Assembly (NCBI GenBank): GCA_028823855.1
Contig: JAPPFL010000065.1
Coordinates: forward strand, 1 to 64,000
Reading direction: 5' to 3'
Length of the DNA: 64,000 bases
Source of the DNA: Albidovulum sp.
Lineage (GTDB): Bacteria; Pseudomonadota; Alphaproteobacteria; Rhodobacterales; Rhodobacteraceae
Each line of letters opens with the position of its first letter. Position 1 is the stretch's first letter. The notes beneath the pieces were generated by a model that was given only the letters and a program-made list of their open reading frames with translations, made no database searches and had not been told where the DNA came from. Positions 26,324 through 35,557 of the stretch are shown here, one piece after another. The translations under genes and the position numbers were made by a program.

Positions 26324-27240
26324 TTCCCGGGCATTCCCAAGGCCGCAATCACCTTTTCGGCCGCCTCAATTGCAGTGCGATCAAGGGCTTCTCGCGCCGA
26401 ACCGCCGATATGGGGAGTCAATACGAGGTTTGGACAATTCAGCAGCGGATCGTCCTCCGGCAACGGTTCGGCGACGAAGACATCCAATGCGGCGCCAGCG
26501 AGTCGCCCGCTGCGCAGGGCGGAAATTAGCGCCGACTCGTCCAGCAAGGATCCGCGGGCCGTGTTGACGACGACCGCACCGCGTTTCAGTTCCGCGATCC
26601 GTTCCGCATCGAGTCGATTATATTTATTGGGCACGGAGTGGAGGGATACGATATCGGAACGGGCGCACAAAGCGCTCATGTCTACAGACTCGACGCCGTC
26701 GCGAATCAATTCCGACGAAGCGGCGTGCCGGGAACTAGCAATGACATTCATACCAAAAGCGCGAGCTAGTTTCGCAACGCTTCGCGCGATCCGCCCGTAT
26801 CCAACGAGACCGAGCGTCTTGCCCGAGAGTTCAAATCCGTTTTGCCGGTAGCGGAAGTCGAACCTGCCGGCGCGCGTGGCGCGGTCCGCCTGCGGAATCT
26901 GCCGCGCGCAGGAAAGGATCAGGGCAAACGCGTGTTCTGCGACTGCTGCCGTATTTGCTCCGGGCGTTGATAGGACCGGGATGCCTCTAGCCTCTGCCTC
27001 GGCTTTGTCGATCGCGTCGGTGCCGGCGCCGTGGCTGACGATTACCTCGAGGTTCGGCGCGGCGGTGATTTCGTCCGACGAAAGCCCGTGGTTGCGCGTA
27101 ATTACGGCGCGAGAGGTTGCCAGATGCGGCCCTAGTTCCGAGAAGTCGGTTGTTTCCGGAGTAAACGCTGCCAGGCCCGCGCCGCGAAGCAGCTCAAGTC
27201 CGGGCCTCGCAATCGGCTGTACGACGAGACAATCAGTCAT
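26320..27240 (-). CDS. D-isomer-specific 2-hydroxyacid dehydrogenase (SerA-like, short form)
   Basis: A 306-residue NAD-dependent dehydrogenase. The nucleotide motif GYGRIA is at 148-153, and the catalytic triad is Arg229 (TARG), Glu258 (VAEPLP) and His277 (TPHIGG). It lacks the C-terminal ACT domain of long SerA, so a dedicated serine-biosynthesis role is not required. It lies between an M20 carbamoylase and pxpBC in one coupled operon (8- and 4-base overlaps), which suggests reduction or oxidation of a 2-keto/2-hydroxy acid formed by that pathway. Substrate unknown. Confidence 0.85.
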   Translation of the reverse strand: MTDCLVVQPIARPGLELLRGAGLAAFTPETTDFSELGPHLATSRAVITRNHGLSSDEITAAPNLEVIVSHGAGTDAIDKAEAEARGIPVLSTPGANTAAVAEHAFALILSCARQIPQADRATRAGRFDFRYRQNGFELSGKTLGLVGYGRIARSVAKLARAFGMNVIASSRHAASSELIRDGVESVDMSALCARSDIVSLHSVPNKYNRLDAERIAELKRGAVVVNTARGSLLDESALISALRSGRLAGAALDVFVAEPLPEDDPLLNCPNLVLTPHIGGSAREALDRTAIEAAEKVIAALGMPGK

Positions 27241-28519
27241 GGCGGGATGCGCCCACGCAAATTCGCATTAAAACTCGCGCGGCAACGGCAAAATCCTCCA
27301 TTTCCATATGCTCGTTTGGGTTGTGGCTGCCGTTTTCGTTCCTGATAAAAAGCATTCCAGACGGTACTCCCATTTGGGCGAAGACTGCGGCGTCGTGGCC
27401 TGCCCCGCACGGCATGGCGATCGAGGGAACGCCTTCTGCGACGCACGAAGATTGCAACGCGGCGACAATGTCGCCGCTCATTGCCGCCGGCTCGCTACCG
27501 GTACGAGGACCGAGATCGAAGCGGACGGAGTGGCATTCGGAAATCCGTTCAATCCGGCGTAAAAGTTCGTCCTCGACCTTGTCCAATGTGCGGCGCGATT
27601 CGCTACGGGCGTCGAACGAGAATTCCACGCGTCCCGCCACCTTGCTGAAGGCGTGCGCTTCGGGGTCGGTGAAGACTTTCCCGAAAGTAATTGCTAGGTC
27701 ATCTCCGCATGCCTCGGCTTCGTCCCACGCCTTGTCCATCGCCATCACCAACGCAGCCGTTGCGCGCACGGCATCGCGTCGCGCGCGTCGCGGAGTCGCG
27801 CCCGAATGCGCATAGCAGCCTCGGCAGCTCGCCGAGCGGTACCGTAGCGATCCGCGTATGCCGGTGACAACGCCGACCGGAGCGTTTTTCATGACAAGGC
27901 ACGGGCCTTGTTCAATATGCGGTTCGATAAACTGGCCGATTTCGACCGGGGAGAGGTGCGCCTTCCCCTCTCGCAGCAACTGTGCATTTCCGCCGGCGGC
28001 TGCAATTGCGTCGCCAAGAGCCAATCCATCCGAGGTCCGCTCAACTTCGTCCAGCTCGTTCCTCGTCAGCAGGCCGAACGCGGCGCGGCTGCCGATGTAG
28101 GATGCGGGAAACCATGTGCTTTCCTCCGCGCGAATTGCCATTAATGTAATGTCGCGGCGCGGTTTCGCGGCGGCCCGCGCGAGACCGGCCAAAACCGAAA
28201 GCCCGCAAAGAACGCCCGCCGCGCCGTCGAAATTCCCGCCGCGCGGCACAGAATCGAGATGCGAGCCAATGATAATCCGGCCGTTGGGCATTTCGCCAGG
28301 GAATGTCACGTAAAGATTGCAGGCTGCATCCGTCTCTACATTGAGTCCCAGCCTGTTTCCTTCGCGACGAATTATGTCGTGCGCAAGCTGCTCGCCTTCG
28401 CCGTAGGAGGCGCGAGTGATTCCGCTTCGGCCACCAGTTTTTTCCGCTAGTTCGGAAAATATATTCTTGGCCAGCACGATGTCCGGAGCCAATTCGAGAG
28501 GTTCCTGAGATGCCGCCAT
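27233..28519 (-). CDS. M20 family amidohydrolase: N-carbamoyl-amino acid hydrolase / allantoate amidohydrolase type
   Basis: A 428-residue binuclear metal hydrolase. Metal and catalytic residues are visible: His87 (GSHLDSV), Asp98 (NFDGAAG), the Glu pair 132/133 (RAEESTWF), a His in EPHIEQGP and a late His in SHNPNEH. EPHIEQGP is characteristic of the hydantoinase/carbamoylase branch that removes ammonia and CO2 from N-carbamoyl compounds. ATG 28519 follows GAGG at short spacing. The frame is open to 28609, and an ATG at 28576 is an alternative start. It is the first gene of the operon with the 2-hydroxyacid dehydrogenase and pxpBC. Possible substrates are the ring-opened hydantoins that a HyuAB enzyme would make. 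Confidence 0.85.
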   Translation of the reverse strand: MAASQEPLELAPDIVLAKNIFSELAEKTGGRSGITRASYGEGEQLAHDIIRREGNRLGLNVETDAACNLYVTFPGEMPNGRIIIGSHLDSVPRGGNFDGAAGVLCGLSVLAGLARAAAKPRRDITLMAIRAEESTWFPASYIGSRAAFGLLTRNELDEVERTSDGLALGDAIAAAGGNAQLLREGKAHLSPVEIGQFIEPHIEQGPCLVMKNAPVGVVTGIRGSLRYRSASCRGCYAHSGATPRRARRDAVRATAALVMAMDKAWDEAEACGDDLAITFGKVFTDPEAHAFSKVAGRVEFSFDARSESRRTLDKVEDELLRRIERISECHSVRFDLGPRTGSEPAAMSGDIVAALQSSCVAEGVPSIAMPCGAGHDAAVFAQMGVPSGMLFIRNENGSHNPNEHMEMEDFAVAARVLMRICVGASRHD

Positions 28520-29364
28520 ATTCCTCTTGCTCGAACGTAAATCCGCAATGGATTCCGCTTTCTCGCTTTCCGCCATCTTTCTGAAACAGGTTGAATACGC
28601 GTATTTCAATAAGGTGATTCTGGAACTAGGTTCAAGCGCGAGCGGGATTCGCGGCAGTTCGATTTTGACGCTTTGTATCGGGCAGTCAAGAACTCTCCCT
28701 TTTAACGCTGCGCGAAACGCGGCGTGCGCGGACGGCGGCCAGAACGCTTTTCGAGTGCCTGAAGCTGCCGGTCGCCGTTCGAATCAAGCGATGATTCTTC
28801 ACTGGGCAAGTCGTGATGCGGGCCTTTCACTGGAGCCGATGCGCAAGCTCGGAATCTCCCGCAACGCCGACTGCCGCGCGATGCAATAGATCGCGCGGGC
28901 AGCGACAAAGCGCGGTATTTTTTGGTCCGTACTCCCGGATAGCCCGTGCGGAATTATCCAATATCGCCAGAGAAGGGAAAGATGGCTCCGCCAATAGGAG
29001 GCGGGGCAATTTGCAGTCGGCGCCTTGGAGGCGAAGCGGCAACGGCGGCAGTGACGAATGGAACTGCATGTCGCGCTTGCCTACGGCCCGAAAAAAAATC
29101 GCTTCGGCCCTTTCGGAACGTGGAACCGCAATGCTTGAATTAAACGGGGGCCAGCGCCTATCGGAAAACATTCCAGGGAATGCGCGCGAAAGAGAATGCG
29201 GCTCTCGCTACTGCGCTAAATTGCCAATCGACCTTTTAGTTGCCTTCGTGTAAATGACCGGCGAAGGCGTTGCTCGCGTGCCCGCGTTTGACAAGTATCT
29301 TTGCGAGAAATATCTTGCGGCGTTTGGGACGGTATGCGTGCCGCAGCGAGGAGTAAAGCGTTAA
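28520..29364. other. Intergenic region between divergent operons
   Basis: The promoters of the minus-strand carbamoylase operon and of the plus-strand M24-peptide transporter operon should lie here, but no clear promoter or operator was found. Short coding-like pieces on the plus strand near 28640-28790 (for example FDFDALYRAVKNSPF and RTLFECLKLPVAVRIKR in another frame) may be a decayed gene that I cannot identify. Confidence 0.3.
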
Positions 29365-30543
29365 ATGTCAGTGGAACCGGCGTCGGCCCTTCCATTCGCT
29401 CGGCGCGAGCACTTGGATCGACAAGCTCGGCTGCGGCGGCAACTGCGAGCGAACGGATTCGATGCAATTCTCGTTTTTGCGCAGGAGAGCCACTATTGGC
29501 TAACCGGATACGATACGGGCGGGTTCGTTTTTTTCCAATGCGCGGTTGTAACTGCGGACGACCAACCGATCGTGCTTTTGACGCGGCGGCCCGACCTCAT
29601 TCAGGCGCGAATTACTAGCACGATCGAGGACATCCGAATTTGGTGGGATTCGGAAAACGCTAACCCGGCCCTCGAATTGCGCGGAATCCTGGAGGAACTG
29701 GGGCTTCGCGGAAAACGGGTTGCCATTGAGCTCAATACTCACGGCTTGACTGGCTGGAATCTGTGGAGAGTCCAGAAAGCGCTCGAAGGCTTCTGTACGC
29801 TCGATGACGACGAAAACATGATTCGGAAGCTTCGTCTTATCAAGTCGCCGGCCGAAATAGCGTATACTCGCAGGGCGGCTGAAATCCTCGACCGCTCGCT
29901 TTCCGCGGTGATCGCCTCGGCGCGGCCCGGCATTCTGGATTCCGAAATCAAGGCGGAATACTTGCGTTCGATTCTCGCCGACGGCGCCGACATGCCGCCG
30001 AATGCGCCGCTGTTCAACTCCGGGCGGCGAGCCACTTACGGCCGGGGAGTCTCCGAGCCGCGCCGAATCGAAGAAAACGACCAGTTGCTTGTCGAATATC
30101 CGGTCGCCTATCGACGCTACAACGCGAAAACAGAATGGACGATCCTGTTCGGCAAGCCGGACCCGAGGCAGCTGCGCATGTATGACGCCGCGAGAAAAAC
30201 TCTTGAGCGAATGACGGATGTCGCGCGGCCTGGATGCACGCTTGGCGAGATATTCGACGTACATGCCGACGGCCTGGACTCGGCAGGCTATTCTGCCCAT
30301 CGCTACGGCGCGACGGGCTATTCGGTGGGTTGTACGTTCTCTCCGACGAGCATGGACGTTCCGCCGATGATTTATTCCGGAAACCCGACTGTGTGCGAAC
30401 CCGGCATGACACTTTTTTATCATGTGATGCTGGGAGATTCCGAAACGGGTTTGGGAATGGGGGTTGGGCATACTCTGTTGATAACCGACGGTGCGCCGGA
30501 AGTTTTGACTGGGCTGCCCGACGAGCTGACAATAGTAAAATAG
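29365..30543 (+). CDS. Creatinase-like M24 family protein, first gene of the peptide-ABC operon
   Basis: A 392-residue two-domain protein related to the one at 21.9-23.0 kb, with the same linker RLIKSPAEIAYTRRA and an N-terminal domain with ESHYWLTGYDTGGFVFFQ. Here too the prolidase metal ligands are missing (QLLVEYPVAYRRYNAKTEW; YSVGCTFSPTSMDVPP), as in creatinase and ectoine hydrolase. GAGGAG lies 11 bases before the ATG. It leads an operon of binding protein, two permeases, a fused ATPase and an M20 hydrolase, so it probably acts on an imported peptide-like or guanidino compound. Confidence 0.8.
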   Translation: MSVEPASALPFARREHLDRQARLRRQLRANGFDAILVFAQESHYWLTGYDTGGFVFFQCAVVTADDQPIVLLTRRPDLIQARITSTIEDIRIWWDSENANPALELRGILEELGLRGKRVAIELNTHGLTGWNLWRVQKALEGFCTLDDDENMIRKLRLIKSPAEIAYTRRAAEILDRSLSAVIASARPGILDSEIKAEYLRSILADGADMPPNAPLFNSGRRATYGRGVSEPRRIEENDQLLVEYPVAYRRYNAKTEWTILFGKPDPRQLRMYDAARKTLERMTDVARPGCTLGEIFDVHADGLDSAGYSAHRYGATGYSVGCTFSPTSMDVPPMIYSGNPTVCEPGMTLFYHVMLGDSETGLGMGVGHTLLITDGAPEVLTGLPDELTIVK

Positions 30544-30583
30544 ACGGCGCGAACGCCGCAAACGGCAACAAGGAGAAATTGAA

Positions 30584-32128
30584 ATGACAAACTTAAAAGC
30601 CAATCGTCGCGAGGTAGTGATCGGATTGGCGGCGGCGTCAGCCGTTCCGGCAATTGGATTCGCCCAATCGGGAACTCCCGAGATCGGCGGTACGCTCAAG
30701 ATCAGCCACTCGACTCGAATCGCCACTCTCAATGTAATGCAGCTGTCCGGGCCGGCGGAGTACCCGTGCGTGGACATGCTCTATTCCGGTCTGACGAGAA
30801 TCGCGCCGGGCAGGAATTCGGCCGATCCCGATCTTGCCACGAGCTGGGAGGCCAACGACGACGCTTCTCAGTTCACCTTCAGTTTGCGCCAGGGAGTGAC
30901 ATTCCATGATGGCACGCCTTTCACTTCCGCCGACGTCGTTGCTACCTACGAGGCAATTCTCAATCCGGAATTCGGATCGCCCGCCCGATCGGTCCTGGAC
31001 ATGATCGGCTCGGTCGAGGCCTTGGACGATCACACAGTCCGATTCAATCTGAACTCGTCCTATGCCGACCTGCCGATTTCTACGGCTCACGCGAATGCCC
31101 GGATAGTATCCGCCGCGGCTTTAGCGGGCGATTTGAACGATTTAGAAACCAAGCCGAACGGCACGGGCCCATTCAAGCTGGAAAGCTACGACTCGGCCCG
31201 GATCACCCGCTTGGTTCGATTCGATGACTACTACAAGGAAGGCCAGCCGTATCTTGATGCCGTCGAGATGCACCTTTTTCCCGACTTGGCCGCCGAATCC
31301 GCGAACTATCTTTCCGGCAATGTCGATGTGATGCTGAACGTGCAACAGGCGGATTACGCCCGCATCGCCGCTGCGGAAGGCAGCAACGCACTGCGCGTGC
31401 CGGCCGGCCGCTACGTCAATGTAGTCATGCGGCAGGACCAGCCTCCGTTCGACGACGTTCGACTGCGCAAGGCGCTGGCTCTTTCGGTCGACCGCCAGCT
31501 CCTAGTCGATCTGGTTCTCGAAGGGCTTGGCCGCCCTGCGTACGACAATATTGTGTCGCCCGAGTTTCAGTATGCCATCGATACTCCCGAGATCCCCTAT
31601 GATCCGGCCGCAGCCAAGGCGCTTCTGGCCGAAGCGGGATATCCTGACGGTATCGAGCTCACGATGGTGGCGTCGAATCGCCCCGCGATCCGCGGGCAGG
31701 TCGCGATCGCAATCAAGGAAATGGCCCGTCCGGCCGGCTTTGACATTGAAGTCGAGGCGATGCCGCACGACACTTATTTGGCCAATGTCTGGCGCAAGGG
31801 CACTTTCTACATGGCGTATTGGGGGATGCAGCCGACCGAGGATGCGACCTTCAACCTGCTCTTGACGTCGACGGCATCCTACGAGGATACGGCCTGGTTC
31901 AACGAAGAGTTCGACGAGTTGGTGCGCCGAGGCCGATCGACTTCGGACCCGGCGGAGCGCGCGGCGATATATGCGAAAGCGCAGGAGATCCAGTTGCGCG
32001 ACACGCCTTACATTATTGCGATGTACCAGGACGTTCTGACGGCAAGTCGCGACTGGGTGCGCGGCTGGACGGTCCATCCGCTGAATCGCGTCTTCTATAT
32101 TGAGGATGTTTGGCTCGACAGGGCCTAG
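30584..32128 (+). CDS. Peptide-type ABC transporter substrate-binding protein (family 5, DppA/OppA-like)
   Basis: A 514-residue periplasmic solute-binding protein. The N-terminus NRREVVIGLAAASAVPAIG followed by FA has a twin-arginine-like pair before a weakly hydrophobic stretch, so Tat export is possible. SBP-family-5 marks are FSLRQGVTFHDGTPFTSADV, NGTGPFKLE and LRKALALSVDR. AAGGAG precedes the ATG. The ligand is unknown; the flanking M24 and M20 hydrolases point to a small peptide or amino-acid conjugate. Confidence 0.88.
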   Translation: MTNLKANRREVVIGLAAASAVPAIGFAQSGTPEIGGTLKISHSTRIATLNVMQLSGPAEYPCVDMLYSGLTRIAPGRNSADPDLATSWEANDDASQFTFSLRQGVTFHDGTPFTSADVVATYEAILNPEFGSPARSVLDMIGSVEALDDHTVRFNLNSSYADLPISTAHANARIVSAAALAGDLNDLETKPNGTGPFKLESYDSARITRLVRFDDYYKEGQPYLDAVEMHLFPDLAAESANYLSGNVDVMLNVQQADYARIAAAEGSNALRVPAGRYVNVVMRQDQPPFDDVRLRKALALSVDRQLLVDLVLEGLGRPAYDNIVSPEFQYAIDTPEIPYDPAAAKALLAEAGYPDGIELTMVASNRPAIRGQVAIAIKEMARPAGFDIEVEAMPHDTYLANVWRKGTFYMAYWGMQPTEDATFNLLLTSTASYEDTAWFNEEFDELVRRGRSTSDPAERAAIYAKAQEIQLRDTPYIIAMYQDVLTASRDWVRGWTVHPLNRVFYIEDVWLDRA

Positions 32129-32131
32129 CGA

Positions 32132-33082
32132 GTGAGCCCGGCCTATCTGCTGCGCCGCCTTTTGGCGGTTGTACTGGTACTATGGATCGTTACGATCGCG
32201 GTTTTCGCGATCACCATGATTCTGCCCGGCAACGCGGCCGTGATGATCCTTGGCGAATACGCTACGCCAGATCAAGTTGCCGCGATGGAAGAGAGGCTGG
32301 GACTAAACCGACCGGCGGCAGTCCAATATTTGGAGTGGCTGTTCAATCTGCTGCAGGGGGATCTGGGGATGTCCCTGCGGCTTTCGCTTCCCGTGTCGGA
32401 AGTCGTCGGTTCTGCGTTCGCCAATTCGGCTTTGCTGGCCGTAACGGCTCTTCTATCCGTAACGGTCGTCGCAGTGCCGCTGGGCATGATCGCGGCGCTG
32501 AAGCGCGGCACGAAGGCGGATCTGGGCATCAGCTTGATGGCTTATGTCGGTACTGCGATGCCGGAATTCGTCACGGCTACGCTGCTGCTGGTGATATTCG
32601 CCGCGCCGGGCAATCCGCTTCTGCCGGCGGGCGGCTTCATTCCTCCCGGCGAAAGCGTTGCCGGATTTTTCAACCATGTGATCTTGCCGGCCGGAGCGCT
32701 GGGCTTGATCTTGACGGCGCACATCGCCCGGCAAGTTCGATCGGAGATGTCGGACGTGCTGGCGAGCGACTACATTCGCGCCGCCCGCCTTAAGGGCCTG
32801 CGCGAGCGCCGAGTCCTTCGGGGGCATGCCTTGCCGAATTCGCTGGCTCCCGCGGTTGCCGTGATATCGCTCGACATTGGATACCTACTAGGCGGAATCA
32901 TTGTCGTTGAAGAAATCTTTGCATGGCCAGGCCTTGGACGGCTGCTGATTTTGGCGCTCGAAAACCGGGACTTGCCGGTGATTCAGGCCATCACTCTTTT
33001 GCTGGCCATGGTCTATGCTCTTTCGAACCTGCTTTCGGACCTGGTGATCGCGGCTATCGACCCTAGGGTTCGGTATGAGTGA
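32132..33082 (+). CDS. Peptide-type ABC transporter permease, DppB-like
   Basis: A 316-residue inner-membrane permease with about six membrane segments. The GTG start is 3 bases after the binding-protein stop. Family features are the N-terminal YLLRRLLAVVLVLWIVTIAVF, the EAA-loop region DYIRAARLKGLRERRVLRGH and the C-terminal LSDLVIAAIDPRVRY. It would pair with the next permease. Confidence 0.9.
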   Translation: MSPAYLLRRLLAVVLVLWIVTIAVFAITMILPGNAAVMILGEYATPDQVAAMEERLGLNRPAAVQYLEWLFNLLQGDLGMSLRLSLPVSEVVGSAFANSALLAVTALLSVTVVAVPLGMIAALKRGTKADLGISLMAYVGTAMPEFVTATLLLVIFAAPGNPLLPAGGFIPPGESVAGFFNHVILPAGALGLILTAHIARQVRSEMSDVLASDYIRAARLKGLRERRVLRGHALPNSLAPAVAVISLDIGYLLGGIIVVEEIFAWPGLGRLLILALENRDLPVIQAITLLLAMVYALSNLLSDLVIAAIDPRVRYE

Positions 33083-33893
33083 ACTAGTCCGCAGTCCGAC
33101 AGGTCTGGTCGGAATTGTCCTGCTGACCGTTGTTGCACTGGCGGTCGTATTCGGGACCGTGCTGGCTCCCTACGACCCGCAGGCTTTCCATCCCGCCGTT
33201 CGGCTGACGGGCCCGTCCAAGGCGCACTGGCTCGGCACCGACCAGTTTGGCCGCGACATCCTGTCGCGGTTGCTGACCGGCGCAAGTTCAACCATACTCT
33301 TCGGCGTCGGAGCAACCGCAATCGGCGTTTTCGCCGGTTCCGTCATCGGGGTAACCGCGGGCGTTCTGGGCGGATGGGTCGACAGCGTGATCATGCGGAC
33401 GCTCGACGGGCTCCTCGCCGTGCCCGACCTTCTATTCACCTTGCTTATCGTTACTTTTCTCGGCGGCGGGACAGGAGAGGCGATGCTCGCCGTCGCCGTG
33501 GCATTCACGCCTGGCATGGCGCGCATCGCCCGATCTTCGGTTCTCTCGATTCGAACTCGCGAATATGTCATGGCGGCCGTCGCCCGCGACGAAAGCCAGG
33601 CCTACATTATAAGCCAGGAAGTCATACCGAACGCCATAGGTCCGATAATCGTCGAGGCGACTATACGCGTCTCTTTCGCGATCATGATCGGAGCGACTCT
33701 TGGCTTCCTTGGACTAGGCGCTCAGCCGCCCAGCACTGAATGGGGCCTCATGGTAGCCGAGGCGCGGCAGTACATGTATCGCTCTCCGTGGGTAGTTGCG
33801 GTACCGGGAATTGCTATCGCGGTTTCAGCTCTTGGCTTCAATCTCTTCGGCGATGCTCTGCGCGATGCGTTCGTTCCGAGAGGACGAAGATGA
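33075..33893 (+). CDS. Peptide-type ABC transporter permease, DppC-like
   Basis: A 272-residue permease overlapping the previous gene by 8 bases. It shows the DppC signature HWLGTDQFGRDILSRLLTGA, the loop REYVMAAVARDESQAYIISQ and the end GDALRDAFVPRGRR. Its TGA overlaps the ATPase ATG. Confidence 0.9.
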   Translation: MSELVRSPTGLVGIVLLTVVALAVVFGTVLAPYDPQAFHPAVRLTGPSKAHWLGTDQFGRDILSRLLTGASSTILFGVGATAIGVFAGSVIGVTAGVLGGWVDSVIMRTLDGLLAVPDLLFTLLIVTFLGGGTGEAMLAVAVAFTPGMARIARSSVLSIRTREYVMAAVARDESQAYIISQEVIPNAIGPIIVEATIRVSFAIMIGATLGFLGLGAQPPSTEWGLMVAEARQYMYRSPWVVAVPGIAIAVSALGFNLFGDALRDAFVPRGRR

Positions 33894-35557
33894 TGGCGGC
33901 GCAGGACAACAACGCTTCCGAGGGACCTGTCCTCGATATTCGAAATTATACGCTTGACTACGGCACGCCCCACGGCCCTCCGGTCCAGGTATTGCGAAAC
34001 GTTTCTTTGTCCATTCGTCCGGGTCGGACGATGGGCCTAGTCGGCGAATCAGGATCCGGAAAAACCTCTCTTGCTTGGGCGATCATGCGCTACCTGCCGG
34101 GCAACGCAATCGAGCGTTCGGGAGAGATCGCGCTGCTTGGCGAGGATCTACGAACAAAATCATTGGAGGAAGTCCAGGATTTACGCGGTCGAAGGATCAG
34201 CATGGTGTTCCAGGATCCGGGAACTTCGCTTAACCCGGTACTGCGGCTAGGCGACCAGGTTGCCGAGGTGCTGGCCCGCCACCGCGGCCTAACTCCGAAG
34301 GAAGCCCGCGAGGAAAGCGAGGCCTGGCTGGCCCGAACCGGAATTAGCCGTCCGGCCGACATGATGCATCGCTATCCGCATGAGGCCTCGGGCGGCGAAA
34401 AGCAGCGCGTCGTGATCGCCACGGCCTTTGCCTGCAATCCCGAGATAATCGTTTTCGACGAGCCTACGACCGCGCTCGACATCATAACGGCGCGGCAGAT
34501 TTTGGATCTATTTGACGACTTGCACGACGAGACCGGAGTTACGGCCCTGTATATTTCGCACGATCTCGGGCTGGTATCACGAGTCGCGCAGGACGTTGCC
34601 ATGATAGATAGCGGCGAGATCGTCGAGTGGGGCACCTGCGAGGAAGTCTTCGTCCGCCCTCGGCACGACTACACTCGGCAGCTTCTCTCGGCGGTTCCGC
34701 ATCCCGATCGCCGAATCGTGGCCTCGGCGCCCGAAGCGGAAAGCGACCTGCTAAGCCTTAGCGGAATCAACGTAAGGTATGGCGACAAGAAAAGCATCCT
34801 AGGATTTCTTGAGCCCAAGCGCGAGGTCGTGCAAGGCGCGCGCGATGTTTCGTTTGGAGTCCGCCCGGGGGAAATCCTGGGCATTGTCGGTGAATCCGGT
34901 TCCGGCAAATCGACAATAGCCAAGGCACTGGCCGGCCTGCAGGACTTTAAGGGCACTGTCGAATTCGATTCTCGGACGTTTTCCAGCCGCCGTCAGATCG
35001 ATCGCGATTACCGGCGCTCCGTGCAGATCGTATTTCAGCATCCCGACGCATCCTTGAACCCGCGCCAGACCATCGGAAAGATTCTGTCCCGTCCGCTAAA
35101 GCTCTACGATCAGGTGCCGCGATCCGAGCTGTCGCAGCGAGTTCGCAAGCTTCTTCGCAGCGTGCTTCTGCCGGAGGAATACGCCGTCAGGTACCCGCAC
35201 GAGCTTTCCGGCGGCGAAAAACAGCGCGTTGCCATCGCCCGCGCCTTCGCCGCCGAGCCGCAGGTCGTAATCTGCGACGAGATTACTTCTTCCCTGGATG
35301 TCTCCGTGCAGGCTGCCGTGGCGCGATTGCTCGTCGAACTGCAGCAGCAGACCGGAACCGCCTGCTTGTTCATTACCCACGATCTAAATCTCGTTCGCCA
35401 GCTCGCGCATCGAATTGCCGTTATGCTGGATGGAGATCTAGTCGACCTGTTCGAGACGCCGCAGGCGAGTGCATCCGGGCGCCATCCCTACACCAAGCAA
35501 CTGCTCGACGCGGTGCCGGTTCCGGTGAAGGCGGAGGAGCCGGCGAGGACCGCATGA
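33890..35557 (+). CDS. Fused DppD-DppF-type ABC ATPase (two nucleotide-binding domains)
   Basis: A 555-residue protein with two complete peptide-transporter ATPase domains. The first has Walker A GESGSGKTS, signature ASGGEKQRV and Walker B IIVFDEPTTALD. The second has GESGSGKST, LSGGEKQRVAIARA and VVICDEITSSLD. The frame extends upstream to 33740 inside dppC, but ATG 33890 (MMAAQDNN) overlaps the dppC stop as ATGA and is the sensible start. It powers uptake through the two preceding permeases. Confidence 0.9.
   Translation: MMAAQDNNASEGPVLDIRNYTLDYGTPHGPPVQVLRNVSLSIRPGRTMGLVGESGSGKTSLAWAIMRYLPGNAIERSGEIALLGEDLRTKSLEEVQDLRGRRISMVFQDPGTSLNPVLRLGDQVAEVLARHRGLTPKEAREESEAWLARTGISRPADMMHRYPHEASGGEKQRVVIATAFACNPEIIVFDEPTTALDIITARQILDLFDDLHDETGVTALYISHDLGLVSRVAQDVAMIDSGEIVEWGTCEEVFVRPRHDYTRQLLSAVPHPDRRIVASAPEAESDLLSLSGINVRYGDKKSILGFLEPKREVVQGARDVSFGVRPGEILGIVGESGSGKSTIAKALAGLQDFKGTVEFDSRTFSSRRQIDRDYRRSVQIVFQHPDASLNPRQTIGKILSRPLKLYDQVPRSELSQRVRKLLRSVLLPEEYAVRYPHELSGGEKQRVAIARAFAAEPQVVICDEITSSLDVSVQAAVARLLVELQQQTGTACLFITHDLNLVRQLAHRIAVMLDGDLVDLFETPQASASGRHPYTKQLLDAVPVPVKAEEPARTA

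Noticed and set aside
29500-30777. A 425-codon open frame on the minus strand
   Set aside because: It is the antisense of the M24 gene and of the start of the binding-protein gene; no motif or start signal supports it.
33740-33889. Upstream extension of the fused ATPase frame
   Set aside because: It runs through dppC in another frame; the ATG at 33890 overlaps the dppC stop and gives the normal N-terminus.
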